In this document: positions 1-8,543 of the stretch, in pieces | Position numbering within the stretch: the first letter of the stretch is position 1 | Layout: each line of letters opens with the position of its first letter | Source: Caldilineaceae bacterium SB0661_bin_32 | Lineage (GTDB): Bacteria; Chloroflexota; Anaerolineae; Caldilineales; Caldilineaceae | Direction: 5' to 3' | DNA length: 47,589 nt | Assembly: GCA_009841235.1 (NCBI GenBank) | Contig: VXMH01000025.1 | Location: 1-47,589, forward strand | Notes under the pieces: generated by a model | Told to the model about the DNA's origin: nothing | The model's database searches: none | The model's input: the letters and a program-made list of their open reading frames with translations, nothing else | Position numbers and translations under genes: made by a program

Positions 1-33
1 ACTCCGGTAGGGGCAGGCCTTGTGCCTGCCCTC
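1..33. repeat. REP-like hairpin element, left copy
   Basis: An interrupted palindrome: an 8-nt arm GGGCAGGC (11-18), loop CTTGT, and arm GCCTGCCC (24-31). The whole 33-nt block recurs in inverted orientation at 47535-47567 with one mismatch, in the loop. A decayed relative lies at 21128-21147. It behaves like a dispersed intergenic repeat rather than a gene-specific terminator, since no T tract follows. Confidence 0.75.
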
Positions 34-234
34 CCCCCGGCGTTACTCACTCCTCTCTCCTCGCCTCCCCGCCTTTCCGTCGTTTCCCCGAGAACGAGAA
101 AGTGAGTACGAATTGAGTACGGAAAATGTTGTTCTTTCGCCCTCACTCTGAAGCCGGGGCGTCTACCTGTGTCTCAAATGCCGGTTTTGTGTCTCTCTAA
201 GACCTATTGTAAGATGTATAGTAATCTTTGACAG

Positions 235-293
235 TGCCCGACACGTTTGGGTGCCGACCGTCTCGACGGGTCAAACGGCGGGCTGTCGGGGCA
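235..293. other. Nested imperfect inverted repeat (possible structured RNA)
   Basis: The outer arms TGCCCGACA (235-243) and TGTCGGGGCA (284-293) pair over 9 bp with one bulged G. Inside, CGTTTG (244-249) pairs exactly with CAAACG (272-277), and ACC (257-259) can pair with GGT (269-271). No T tract follows on the plus strand, so this is not a classic intrinsic terminator. It lies about 165 nt upstream of the lipoprotein start. Confidence 0.4.
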
Positions 294-340
294 TTATGCA
301 TAACCTCTGTTCAAGTACGACCAGAGTGCAACTTTCGGCA

Positions 341-369
341 TTGTCTTTCCGAACTGATCGTGATATAAC
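341..369 (+). promoter_or_regulatory. Possible sigma70-type promoter for the lipoprotein gene
   Basis: TTGTCT (341-346), a 17-nt spacer, then TATAAC (364-369). The -10 matches consensus at 5 of 6 positions and the -35 at 4 of 6. The start codon is about 90 nt downstream. This is a pattern match only. Confidence 0.35.
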
Positions 370-458
370 AGTGCCAACAGTAATCGGCTGACGCGCCCGC
401 GGCGCGCCGTAGGTTTCTATCTGCATTTCATTGCTACGCACCCAAAAGGAGGCGGCTC

Positions 459-2939
459 GTGCCGGCCTTACTCCGCAAATTTATTATTGTCCTCGTCTTT
501 ATTCTGGCACTGGGCGCCTGCAATGGCGGCGGTGACGGCGGCTCTACCTGGCTGAACCTCCCGTCCGTTCCAATCAGAGTTGACGGCAACGGCTATGGCA
601 CTGCGCTTGGCTTCCCGGCAGGACAGATTCTTCAGCAACCGATGTTGGATCAGTTCGCCGCTGCAGGTGTCGATGTCCTGGAAGTCCGGATCGGCTACCA
701 CGGTGTCTTTCTCCACGCAGACGGAGAGCCTCTCCCCTACCTTAAATGGAGTGACGAATCGGCCGACCTTGTGGGTCGCGTTCTGGCCAATGTTCCCGGC
801 GCCGCGCAGGGCGCTGACGCCCTGACCTGGCTGCGGCGGGTTGGCCTCGGCGCAATTATCATACTGCCCACCGCCGGGCAGGACATCCCCCGCTGGCAGG
901 GCGAAGAGCTGGTTACTGCAGAGAGCGCAGCCGAGACGACGATTGGGCCGCTTCAGTTTGCCAGCCTGGCCTTCGATTCCGACGGTCAGGCGTCGTTCGA
1001 GGGAATCCCCTTGGCGGAGATCGAGCAGGCCCTGGGCGCGTCGCTTGGGGTGGCGCTCCCACCAATGGCTCTGCAGATACTGTCGGCAGTGGGCGCGGAG
1101 CAGTTCTCGCTTGCCACGCAGCCGAACGGCATCGATCTTGCGCTTGACAGCACGCCGCTGCCCAGCCTCGCCTACGATAGCGAGCGTCTGGAAAACCTCA
1201 TGCCGATCCTCGGAGCCTTTGTGGACGAGTCGATGGGCGGCATGATCGGCGCGGTCGTACCCAAGCTGCAGGGCGCGGACCTGGACATTATCGTCTCCTT
1301 TACCGGCGAACCGGCCGCTGAAACGCAACTGCCAACCATTCCGGTCAGTGTCGGCGAAGACGGCTCTTTGGGCGCATGGGGCATTCCCCTGGGAACAGGC
1401 CCCCTTCTGCCTGCGGACATTCTCGACATTCTCGGTGCTACGAACGCGCAACGGCTGGATCTGAGCATTCAGGCCGACGGCCTCTACCTGGCGCTCAACC
1501 AGGAGCCGCTGCCATCCATTCTGTGGACGGATACGTCGCTCGACACGATCGGTGATGTCGCCGTCGACCTTCTGGGCGTCGCGCCCGGTATGGTCGACGC
1601 CGGCCTCACGGTCCTGCGCAGTCTGCTCGCCAAGACCAATGTCGGCCTCTCTTTGGACCTGCCTGGCGCGGACCCCGCGGCATTCAGCGCTGATTTCGAC
1701 GTTGCCGCCACCAACTTCGCGGCCGCGCCGGAAGGCATGGAGCCGGCGTTGCAGATCGGCGCGGCCATCGACAGGGATGGCTTTGTTCAGTCGGCGCTGG
1801 GGCTCTCACTCGCGGATCTCGGCGGCCTGCTGCCCCCGGTCAGTCTGCCGCCCATGGTAATGAATATCGTCGGCGGCGTTGGATCGGACTCACTTCAGTT
1901 GACCACCTCCGCCGCCGGCATCGATCTGGCCGGGGATGCCGGCAGCCTTCTGACTCTGCAGTACGACGAAGCGGCCCTCAACCGTCTCCTGGTCGTGGTA
2001 TCCTCGCTTTCGGACACCATCCCTTTCATTGGCACAATAAACGAGTATCTGCCCCATCTGCCTCCCGTCCTCTCATCAGGCCTGGATGTGCAGCTCGCCC
2101 TGGCCGGGCAGGAGGCGCCCGAGACCAAACTGGACTCACTTCCCGTCGAAGTCAAGGCGGACGGCTCGCTCGCCTTGATGGGTATCCCTCTCGGGGATCA
2201 ATCCATTCTGCAGCCGCGCTTCATTACCGACATGCAGGCCCTGGGCATCCAGAGGCTCGACCTGAACATCATCGACGCCAGCCTCTATCTGGCCTCGAAC
2301 GGCGGCCATCTGCCTGTCATCTCCTGGACGGATCAGTCGATGGCCACAGTTCAGCGGGTCGTGGGTGAACTGCTTCCCGTCCCGCCTGGCGTGCTCGACG
2401 TCGGCATTGAATTTCTGCAGAAGACCGATATCGGTGTCGCCCTCTCGATACCCGCGGCAAATGGGGTTGCGGCCGTAGACGTGCCGGCTGCTTTTGACGT
2501 AACCGCCGTACGCATGGAACCCCCCGATATCGATGCCGAGTACCGGCCCGTGCTTGCGCTTGGGCTCAGGCTGGACGGTTCGGAAATTACCTCCGTCGGC
2601 GGCGTCCCCGCAAGCGAGTTCCTGGAGCACGGCGTCAATCTGCCTTCGCTGCCTGCGAATATCGCCTCTATTCTCTACGACGGCCTGCAGGTCTCCGAGC
2701 TGGAGTTGACCTCTTCGGCCAATCAGTTGAATGTCGTGGCCGACGATGAAGTCCTCCTCACTGTTCACTATGATTCGCCTTCCATCCTGCGTACGCTGGA
2801 CCTGGCGGCGCCTTTCCTTCCCGAAAATGTCGCCAATATCCTGGCGGATCCAAACATTTCGACACTCTTCGCAGAGGAGCTCCTGCCCCTGATCGTGGGC
2901 GCCCAGCTGGACGTCACCGCCGAGTTGAATCAGGAGTAG
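459..2939 (+). CDS. Repeat-built outer-surface lipoprotein of unknown function
   Basis: I do not recognise a named family. The GTG start is preceded by AAAAGGAGG (444-452). Residues 1-20 form a signal peptide ending in lipobox LGAC, so Cys21 is the probable lipidation site and the 826-aa protein is exported and membrane-anchored. The rest is three tandem A-B repeat pairs of about 270 residues: A units begin near residues 33, 290 and 559 and B units near 163, 429 and 697. A units carry a G[FI]P.G motif, a hydrophobic beta segment and a W[ST]D[ETQ]S-type motif. B units carry a G[ILV]P or G.[SP]L stretch and end in YD[SE]. The alternating beta-rich and amphipathic segments suggest a repetitive lipid-binding or cell-surface fold, but this is inference. 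It forms a single-gene unit ended by a hairpin at 2972-3007. Confidence 0.8.
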   Translation: MPALLRKFIIVLVFILALGACNGGGDGGSTWLNLPSVPIRVDGNGYGTALGFPAGQILQQPMLDQFAAAGVDVLEVRIGYHGVFLHADGEPLPYLKWSDESADLVGRVLANVPGAAQGADALTWLRRVGLGAIIILPTAGQDIPRWQGEELVTAESAAETTIGPLQFASLAFDSDGQASFEGIPLAEIEQALGASLGVALPPMALQILSAVGAEQFSLATQPNGIDLALDSTPLPSLAYDSERLENLMPILGAFVDESMGGMIGAVVPKLQGADLDIIVSFTGEPAAETQLPTIPVSVGEDGSLGAWGIPLGTGPLLPADILDILGATNAQRLDLSIQADGLYLALNQEPLPSILWTDTSLDTIGDVAVDLLGVAPGMVDAGLTVLRSLLAKTNVGLSLDLPGADPAAFSADFDVAATNFAAAPEGMEPALQIGAAIDRDGFVQSALGLSLADLGGLLPPVSLPPMVMNIVGGVGSDSLQLTTSAAGIDLAGDAGSLLTLQYDEAALNRLLVVVSSLSDTIPFIGTINEYLPHLPPVLSSGLDVQLALAGQEAPETKLDSLPVEVKADGSLALMGIPLGDQSILQPRFITDMQALGIQRLDLNIIDASLYLASNGGHLPVISWTDQSMATVQRVVGELLPVPPGVLDVGIEFLQKTDIGVALSIPAANGVAAVDVPAAFDVTAVRMEPPDIDAEYRPVLALGLRLDGSEITSVGGVPASEFLEHGVNLPSLPANIASILYDGLQVSELELTSSANQLNVVADDEVLLTVHYDSPSILRTLDLAAPFLPENVANILADPNISTLFAEELLPLIVGAQLDVTAELNQE

Positions 2940-2971
2940 GTTTCCTGGCGGCAGTTGTTCTGAACTGCAAT

Positions 2972-3007
2972 AAGGGCGAAGGCGGGAAGTCAGACGCTTT
3001 CGCCCTT
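2972..3007 (+). terminator. Intrinsic terminator after the lipoprotein gene
   Basis: A 13-bp stem (2972-2984 with 2995-3007; one G-T pair) with a 10-nt loop. T residues at 3006-3009 continue into TCTATTAT. It separates the lipoprotein gene from the dehydrogenase block. Confidence 0.75.
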
Positions 3008-3070
3008 TTCTATTATGAGCCTTTTGAAACTGAATTTACGGCGAACGATGAGAGCACATGTGAGGCACAG

Positions 3071-3874
3071 ATGACAGATCGTGTAAAAGGCAAAGTTGCA
3101 CTCGTCACCGGGGCCGGATCCGTAGGGCCCGGCTGGGGAAACGGGAAGGCGGCGGCGGTACTCTATGCCCGTGAAGGGGCGAACGTCTTTCTCGTCGATT
3201 ACAACCCGGATGCCGCCAGTGAGACGAAGAGCATCATCGAGCGGGAAGGGGGAGAATGTACCGCCTTTGAGGCCGACGTGACCGATGCCCAGGCCGTGGA
3301 GCAGATGGCTGAAGCCTGCATCGAGACCTACGGCCGCATCGACATCCTGCACAACAATGTCGGCATCATCGAGGTGGGCGGGCCGGTCGAGATCAGCGAG
3401 GAAAACTGGGACCGGCTGCTGGCTGTCAATGTGAAAGGTATGTTCCTGACCTGCAAGTACTGTATTCCGCATATGGAGAAGCAGGGGGGCGGCGCTATCG
3501 TCAACATCTCTTCCATCGCCGGCATTCGCTACACCGGCTATCCGAGCGTCTCCTACAACGCCTCCAAGGGCGCCATCAACCAGTTGACACAGAACATCGC
3601 GATGCAGTATGCCCAAAAGGGCATCCGCGCGAACTGTGTTCTGCCGGGTCTGATGAACACGCCCTTCATCACCCAGGGCCTCCAGGACGCCTATTCAGAC
3701 GAGGGCGTCGAAGAGATGATCCGCCAGCGCGACAATCTGTGCCCGATGAAAAAGATGGGGGATGCCTGGGATGTCGCCTACGCTGCCCTGTTCCTGGCGT
3801 CCGACGAGGCCAAATATATCACCGGCGTCAATCTGCTCGTCGACGGCGGCCTGACCTGCGGATTTGCGCCCTGA
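3071..3874 (+). CDS. SDR-family NAD(P)-dependent oxidoreductase
   Basis: Classical short-chain dehydrogenase/reductase, 267 aa, the usual length. The cofactor loop TGAGS (13-17) is extended by a glycine-rich insert (to about residue 25), a variant seen in some SDR subfamilies. Asp43 at the end of beta2 suggests NAD(H) preference. NNVG (95-98), Asn119, Ser147/148 and the Tyr162-x3-Lys166 catalytic pair are intact, and the C-terminal LVDGG motif is present. It probably oxidises a secondary alcohol. Only 6 nt separate it from the next gene, so the two are surely co-transcribed. Together with the two MDR enzymes and BKACE it suggests oxidation of a hydroxy compound to a keto acid. The exact substrate is unknown. 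Confidence 0.92.
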   Translation: MTDRVKGKVALVTGAGSVGPGWGNGKAAAVLYAREGANVFLVDYNPDAASETKSIIEREGGECTAFEADVTDAQAVEQMAEACIETYGRIDILHNNVGIIEVGGPVEISEENWDRLLAVNVKGMFLTCKYCIPHMEKQGGGAIVNISSIAGIRYTGYPSVSYNASKGAINQLTQNIAMQYAQKGIRANCVLPGLMNTPFITQGLQDAYSDEGVEEMIRQRDNLCPMKKMGDAWDVAYAALFLASDEAKYITGVNLLVDGGLTCGFAP

Positions 3875-3880
3875 CCGCCT

Positions 3881-4981
3881 ATGCCCAAGGAACTCCTCTT
3901 TGTCGGTCCACGCCAGGTGGAAATAGGCGAATATGCCGACCCGTCGCTTGGCCCCAGGGACGTGAAGGTCGCGAATCTCTATTCCGGGATCAGCCATGGC
4001 ACCGAGCGCTCCCATTTTCGCGGTGAGGCTGTCTGGCATGATCGCAGCGTGGAGACGGACGGCTTCGTAACTGAAGGGCGCTCCATGAAGCACCCCTTCA
4101 CCTATGGGTACGAGGATGTCGCCCGTGTGGTGGAGGTCGGGGCGGAGGTGGGCGAGTTGGCGGTCGGCGACGTCGTGATCGGTTCGGCGCACCATCGCGA
4201 GACCAGGAACTTCAACCTCGACCAGGCGAAGGTCGGCGCAACGACCCGCGGGGTCGGTGTGAGCGTCTTTGCCTACCCGCTGCCTGCCGACGACGACCTG
4301 GAAAAGTATGTCTTCGTCAGTCTGGGCACGGTCGCGCTGGACGCCGTCCTCGTCGGGCCGGTTCGGATCGGCGAGAGCGCGGTAGTTGTTGGTCAGGGCG
4401 TGGTCGGCCTGCTGACGATGCAGCTCTGCAAGCTGTCCGGCGCCGACCCGGTCATCGCCATCGATCTGCTCGATGAACGGCTCGAAACGGCGAGTCGCCT
4501 TGGCGCCGACTATGCCCTCAACCCCAACCATGGCGACGTCGGCCGCGAAGTGAAACGCATTCTCGGTGGGCCGGGCGCCGACGTCTGCTTTGAGTGCTCC
4601 GGCCAGGCGGGCGGCATCGGGCTGGCCATGCACTGCGGCACGCCCTTCCCCAAAGTTGTCGCCGTAGGGATGTACGACGGTCCGGCCGATGACCTCTACC
4701 TTGGCGAAGAGTTCTGTCGCAGCGCCGGGCAGATCCTCCACTCCCGCAGCGGCGGCTACCGTCTGCCTCCCGAAGACCCCGGCGGCGGACTCTATCATCG
4801 CCGCTGGGACATCATCCGCGTGCACAACGTGATCATCAAGCTGCTGCACACCGGCAAGCTCGACGTCAGCGGCCTGATTACGCATCGGTTCTCGCTTGAG
4901 GAAGCTCCGCAGGCATACAGGCTGATCGACGAAGGGGCGGAGGGGATGATGAAGATCATCTTCGACCTCACGACAACCTGA
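3881..4981 (+). CDS. Zinc-independent MDR dehydrogenase, BchC-like
   Basis: Medium-chain dehydrogenase/reductase, 366 aa, with a GroES-like N-terminal half and a Rossmann half (GQGVVG, about residues 170-175). The canonical catalytic-zinc motif CGxCGSD is replaced by SGISHGTE, and GHE by GYE. No structural-zinc cysteine cluster is present. This pattern matches the branch that includes bacteriochlorophyllide dehydrogenase BchC-like proteins. No photosynthesis gene is near, so the role is more likely in catabolism beside the adjoining SDR, MDR and BKACE genes. The ATG lies 6 nt after the upstream stop codon. Confidence 0.85.
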   Translation: MPKELLFVGPRQVEIGEYADPSLGPRDVKVANLYSGISHGTERSHFRGEAVWHDRSVETDGFVTEGRSMKHPFTYGYEDVARVVEVGAEVGELAVGDVVIGSAHHRETRNFNLDQAKVGATTRGVGVSVFAYPLPADDDLEKYVFVSLGTVALDAVLVGPVRIGESAVVVGQGVVGLLTMQLCKLSGADPVIAIDLLDERLETASRLGADYALNPNHGDVGREVKRILGGPGADVCFECSGQAGGIGLAMHCGTPFPKVVAVGMYDGPADDLYLGEEFCRSAGQILHSRSGGYRLPPEDPGGGLYHRRWDIIRVHNVIIKLLHTGKLDVSGLITHRFSLEEAPQAYRLIDEGAEGMMKIIFDLTTT

Positions 4982-5041
4982 TTCTCTGCGATCTTCAGTG
5001 CGTTCAAGTTGAATGCTGTTTCACGGCGAAGGGGGTCTGTT

Positions 5042-6130
5042 TTGTCGAGCAAAGTAAACGCCGCCGTCCTCCTGACCACGCGAAAGATGGAGATTCAGGC
5101 CTTCGACCTGCCCGCCGTCAGCGAGGACGACGGCCTGCTCAGAGTCGAAATGTGCGGCGTCTGCGGCAGCGACCCCCGTATCTACAACTGGACCGATTCC
5201 CGGCGTTTTCCCCTCATCATGGGACATGAGCTTGTCGGCCATATCGAAGAAATCGGCAGCCGGGCCGCAGTGCGCTGGGGCGTCGAGGCCGGCGACCGCG
5301 TCATCGTTGAGCACCTCTTCGGGTGCGGGCACTGCCGCTGGTGCCTGCTGGGCGAGTATCGGTTCTGCAAAGAGCATCAGGGCTACGGAGGAACAACGCC
5401 GTCCAGCGTGCCGCCCCACCTGTGGGGCGCATACAGCCAGTACATGTATCTGGCGCCCAACTCGCGCGTGCATCGCATCGCCGAGGACGTGCCGGCCGAG
5501 GCCGCGGCGATGACCTGCGCTAACATCGGCAACGGCCTGCGTTGGGTGCGCACAAAGGGCGGGGCCGCCATCGGTGATAGCGTCGTGGTCATCGGGCCCG
5601 GCGGGCAGGGCCTGGCCGCGATCCTGGCGGCCAGCGAGGCCGGTGCGGCGAAGATCATCGTGCTCGGACTGAGCCGGGATGAGCACCGCTTCGAGCTGGC
5701 CCGGCAGTTCGGCGCCACGCACACTGTCAATCTCGACCGCGAGGATCCGGTCGAGGCGGTGCTGGAGCTCACCGACGGCATTTTGGCCGATTTGGTCGTG
5801 GATCTGACCGGCGCCACCGCCTCTTTCCCGCTTGCGCTTGACCTGGCGCGGCCGCTGGGCGTTGTCGTCGTCGGTTCCAACACCGGCGAGCAGGAAGTTG
5901 CCTTCGTTCCCAGCAAGATCCCGATCAAGGAGCTGCGCGTGCAGGGCGTGAATACGCACGACACGCCTGCGGTGCAGGCCGCCATCAAAATCGTTGAGTC
6001 GCGGCGCTATCCCATCGAGAGGATGGTCACACATCATTTCACCCTGGCAGACGCGGAAACGGCAGTGCTTGCGGCCGGGGGCGAGATTGAGTTGGACGGC
6101 TTTATCAAGGGCGTGATCGTACCGAACTGA
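5042..6130 (+). CDS. Zinc-dependent alcohol/polyol dehydrogenase (MDR family)
   Basis: I chose the TTG at 5042 because GAAGGGGG (5028-5035) sits 6 nt upstream. An in-frame TTG at 5009 would add 11 residues without a ribosome site. The 362-aa product has the catalytic zinc residues Cys41 (in CGVCGSD) and His62-Glu63 (GHE), plus four structural-zinc cysteines at 95, 98, 101 and 109. The Rossmann motif GPGGQG lies near residue 185. It resembles the threonine/sorbitol dehydrogenase branch and probably oxidises a secondary alcohol with NAD. It complements the zinc-free paralog just upstream. The substrate cannot be assigned. Confidence 0.88.
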   Translation: MSSKVNAAVLLTTRKMEIQAFDLPAVSEDDGLLRVEMCGVCGSDPRIYNWTDSRRFPLIMGHELVGHIEEIGSRAAVRWGVEAGDRVIVEHLFGCGHCRWCLLGEYRFCKEHQGYGGTTPSSVPPHLWGAYSQYMYLAPNSRVHRIAEDVPAEAAAMTCANIGNGLRWVRTKGGAAIGDSVVVIGPGGQGLAAILAASEAGAAKIIVLGLSRDEHRFELARQFGATHTVNLDREDPVEAVLELTDGILADLVVDLTGATASFPLALDLARPLGVVVVGSNTGEQEVAFVPSKIPIKELRVQGVNTHDTPAVQAAIKIVESRRYPIERMVTHHFTLADAETAVLAAGGEIELDGFIKGVIVPN

Positions 6131-6141
6131 GGAGCGTTGAC

Positions 6142-7086
6142 ATGGACGTCACCTGGGATTACACGAACCAGCGCGAGTACGTCAGACGGATCAGCGAGGG
6201 CATGCCGCCCGTGATCATCAGTGCGGTCGTGACGGGCGGCCATCAGAAAAGCGAGAATCCGGCGATGCCTGTCACAGCCGAGGAGCAGGCCGATGCTGCT
6301 GCCGAGGTCTTTGCCGCCGGCGCGACGATTATTCACATTCACGCACGCCAGGCGGGCGACCCCACCCAGGCCTCCCACGAAGCGGATCGCTATCGCGAGA
6401 TCAACGATCTGATGCGCGCCAAGGCGCCCCAGATCCTGGTCGACAATTCGCAGGGGATCGCAGATCTGACGACCGAGGGCAGCGATTTTGTCGGCACGGC
6501 GCATCACTACAAATCTGCGCCGATCGAGGCCGGCCCGGACATCATGGCCTTCAACCCCGGCCCCATGACCTTTCGCGGCGGCGCAGCCTACACCGGCGGC
6601 GGCAGCGGGCCCAGCAAAGTCACGCTCGCCACCTTTGACGACTCCGAACGCACCGCGCACCGTCTCCGCGAGCGGGGCATCAAGCCGCAGGTGTTCCTCT
6701 ATCACCCCGGCCACCTCGACATTCTGGACTATCTGATCCAGCGCGACGCCCTGGACAAGCCCTACTTCCTGCAGCTCGTCTTCGGGCAGCAGAGCGGTAT
6801 CAACACCAGCATGGACAGCTTTCTCTACATGGTGCGCAACCTGCCCGAGGACTCTCTGTTCCAGACCTGCGCGCTGGGGCTGGAAGAGATCCAGGTGAAT
6901 GTGATGGCGATGCTGCTGGGGGGCCATGTGCGTACTGGGCTGGAGGACTGTATCCACTACCAGCGCGGCGAGCTGGCGCGTAGCAACGCGCAGATGGTGG
7001 AGCGGATTGCCCGCATCGCCAACGATCTGGGACGGGGCGTTGCCGCGATTGACGAAACGCGCCGGATGTTGGGCATCGATAAGTGA
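6142..7086 (+). CDS. BKACE / 3-keto-5-aminohexanoate cleavage-type enzyme (DUF849)
   Basis: A 314-aa TIM-barrel protein of the beta-keto acid cleavage enzyme family. Family members condense a beta-keto acid with acetyl-CoA to give acetoacetate and a new acyl-CoA. The zinc-binding HIH of HIHAR (65-69) and the C-terminal GGHVRTGLED motif are visible, with TGGH (31-34) near the active site. Gene and product length are typical. Its start lies 11 nt after the zinc MDR stop codon, so it closes a four-gene block that could oxidise a 3-hydroxy acid and cleave the resulting keto acid. Known BKACE substrates include 3-dehydrocarnitine, and a sarcosine-oxidase-like gene lies next door. The true substrate remains inference. 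Confidence 0.9.
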   Translation: MDVTWDYTNQREYVRRISEGMPPVIISAVVTGGHQKSENPAMPVTAEEQADAAAEVFAAGATIIHIHARQAGDPTQASHEADRYREINDLMRAKAPQILVDNSQGIADLTTEGSDFVGTAHHYKSAPIEAGPDIMAFNPGPMTFRGGAAYTGGGSGPSKVTLATFDDSERTAHRLRERGIKPQVFLYHPGHLDILDYLIQRDALDKPYFLQLVFGQQSGINTSMDSFLYMVRNLPEDSLFQTCALGLEEIQVNVMAMLLGGHVRTGLEDCIHYQRGELARSNAQMVERIARIANDLGRGVAAIDETRRMLGIDK

Positions 7087-7230
7087 TATGGGCGCAGACT
7101 CTCCCTGACGCGCATCGATAGACCTGACAAGACCTCCTCACCACAGTTGCTGAACGCTCCGCCAGGATACCGCTGGCGGCGAAGGCCGAATCGCATCCAC
7201 TTATTCGAAAATTGGGATTTTTTTGACAAC

Positions 7231-7259
7231 TTGATCGGCGGTCTGATCTCGCATATAAT
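7231..7259 (+). promoter_or_regulatory. Promoter for the oxidase/dipeptidase/ABC gene set
   Basis: TTGATC (7231-7236), 17-nt spacer, perfect TATAAT (7254-7259). The start codon of the flavin oxidase lies about 66 nt beyond the expected start of transcription. It is one of the best sigma70-like matches in the window. Confidence 0.65.
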
Positions 7260-7262
7260 CGG

Positions 7263-7276
7263 GCCAGAATTCTGGC
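7263..7276. promoter_or_regulatory. Putative operator: perfect 14-bp palindrome at the transcription start
   Basis: GCCAGAATTCTGGC is a perfect palindrome beginning 3 nt after the -10 box, so it would cover position +1. That location is typical of a repressor site. No regulator gene is present in the window. Confidence 0.45.
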
Positions 7277-7331
7277 GGCGGTTCCCACCTGGAAGGCATC
7301 GATTCCCAATCTGGTATCGGCTGAAGACACT

Positions 7332-8456
7332 ATGCGCAACGCAGAAATCCTCGTTGTCGGCCTCGGTGGTATGGGAAGCGCAGCCCTTTACCATCTTGCT
7401 CGCCGTGGCGTGGCTGCGCTTGGCATCGAACAGTTTCAGATCGGCCACGCCCTGGGCAGCTCACATGGCTTTTCGAGGATCTATCGCAACTTTTACAATG
7501 ATGCCCTCTATGTAGAGCTGGCTGAGGCGGCGCTCCCTCTCTGGCAGGAGCTGGAGGCCCTCTCCGCGCAGAAACTCCTCCACCTCACAGGGTTGCTTTA
7601 CTTCGCCCGCCCCGGCAACGAGAACATTGAACAGAGAATGGGCGTTATGCAGGCGCTGAACAGGCCCTATGAACGGCTGACGGCGCAGGAAGTAACCGCA
7701 CGCTTTCCCGCTTTGCGTTTGCCCGCGGGGTCCGTATCCTGTCTCACGCCCCAGGCCGGTTTTCTGGACGCCGGGCAATGTGTCTTGGAGCAGTTGAAAC
7801 AGGCCGCGCGTCTTGGCGCGACCATCCATGATCACGTTCGTGTCGACAGCGTTGACCTCAGCCAGGACGCCCCCGTCGTCGAGACGTCCGCAGGACAGTA
7901 CCGCTGCGAACGGCTCATCATTTCGCCGGGTCCCTGGGCCTCCGAGATCCTGGAGGAGCTCTCGCTCCCGTTGCGCGTGACGCGCCAGCAGAAGTTCTAC
8001 TTCCGACCCAAAAACCCCGCCCCTTACCAGCCCGGCGAGCTGCCCGTCTACGGAGACAGCGACACCAGGTTCTACGGTTTCCCCAACTATGGTCCGGGGC
8101 TGAAGGTCGCGGACGATGGGCTGGGCGCGCAGTACGCCCCCTCCGAAGTCGACCGGACCCTGGATATGTGTAAGCGGGATGAGCTGCGGGAGTGGCTCGA
8201 AACGATCATGCCCGGCGGCGGCTTCTCCTACGTCGAAGGCTCGACTTGCATGTATACCTCCACGCCGGACAGGGATTTCCTCTTGGGACCCCATCCCAGG
8301 AATCCAAATGTAATTGTCGGCGCCGGCTTCTCTGGACATGGTTTCAAATTCTCGACTCTTGTCGGGAAAATCCTTGCTGACTTGGCCGCTGACGGGACAA
8401 CCGGTTATCCGGTCGAACGGTTTCGGCTCGACCGATTCGAGAATGCGCAAGCATAG
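7332..8456 (+). CDS. Sarcosine oxidase / N-methyl-amino-acid oxidase family (MSOX-like)
   Basis: FAD-dependent amine oxidase of 374 aa, the size of monomeric sarcosine oxidase and SolA. The dinucleotide motif GLGGMG spans 10-15. SSHGFSR (43-49) corresponds to the flavin-contacting loop. Cys306 in CMYTSTPD matches the cysteine that carries covalent FAD in monomeric sarcosine oxidase. GAGFSGHGFKF (330-340) is the C-terminal FAD motif. Expected chemistry is oxidative removal of an N-methyl group or of a secondary amine, releasing hydrogen peroxide. It is the first gene after the promoter at 7231-7259. No catalase or methylene-folate gene is adjacent. Confidence 0.9.
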   Translation: MRNAEILVVGLGGMGSAALYHLARRGVAALGIEQFQIGHALGSSHGFSRIYRNFYNDALYVELAEAALPLWQELEALSAQKLLHLTGLLYFARPGNENIEQRMGVMQALNRPYERLTAQEVTARFPALRLPAGSVSCLTPQAGFLDAGQCVLEQLKQAARLGATIHDHVRVDSVDLSQDAPVVETSAGQYRCERLIISPGPWASEILEELSLPLRVTRQQKFYFRPKNPAPYQPGELPVYGDSDTRFYGFPNYGPGLKVADDGLGAQYAPSEVDRTLDMCKRDELREWLETIMPGGGFSYVEGSTCMYTSTPDRDFLLGPHPRNPNVIVGAGFSGHGFKFSTLVGKILADLAADGTTGYPVERFRLDRFENAQA

Positions 8457-8543
8457 TGCTTTGCAACCTGTGGCCGCGTCGAAACTGAATGCAGCGCAAC
8501 TGAATCCGATAATTTCAAAACCAAAACTTCAAGGGAGCACTTG

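Larger units (their letters stand above)
34..458. other. Non-coding leader region upstream of the lipoprotein gene
   Basis: No convincing gene is seen here. It contains the nested inverted repeat at 235-293 and a possible promoter at 341-369, both listed separately. The first 100 nt are pyrimidine-rich. Confidence 0.5.

Noticed and set aside
228..251. TTGACA at 228-233 as a promoter for the lipoprotein gene
   Set aside because: No acceptable -10 box lies 15-19 nt downstream; the pair at 341-369 fits better.
7223..7259. Perfect TTGACA at 7223-7228 as -35 for TATAAT at 7254
   Set aside because: The spacer would be 25 nt. TTGATC at 7231 gives the normal 17 nt.
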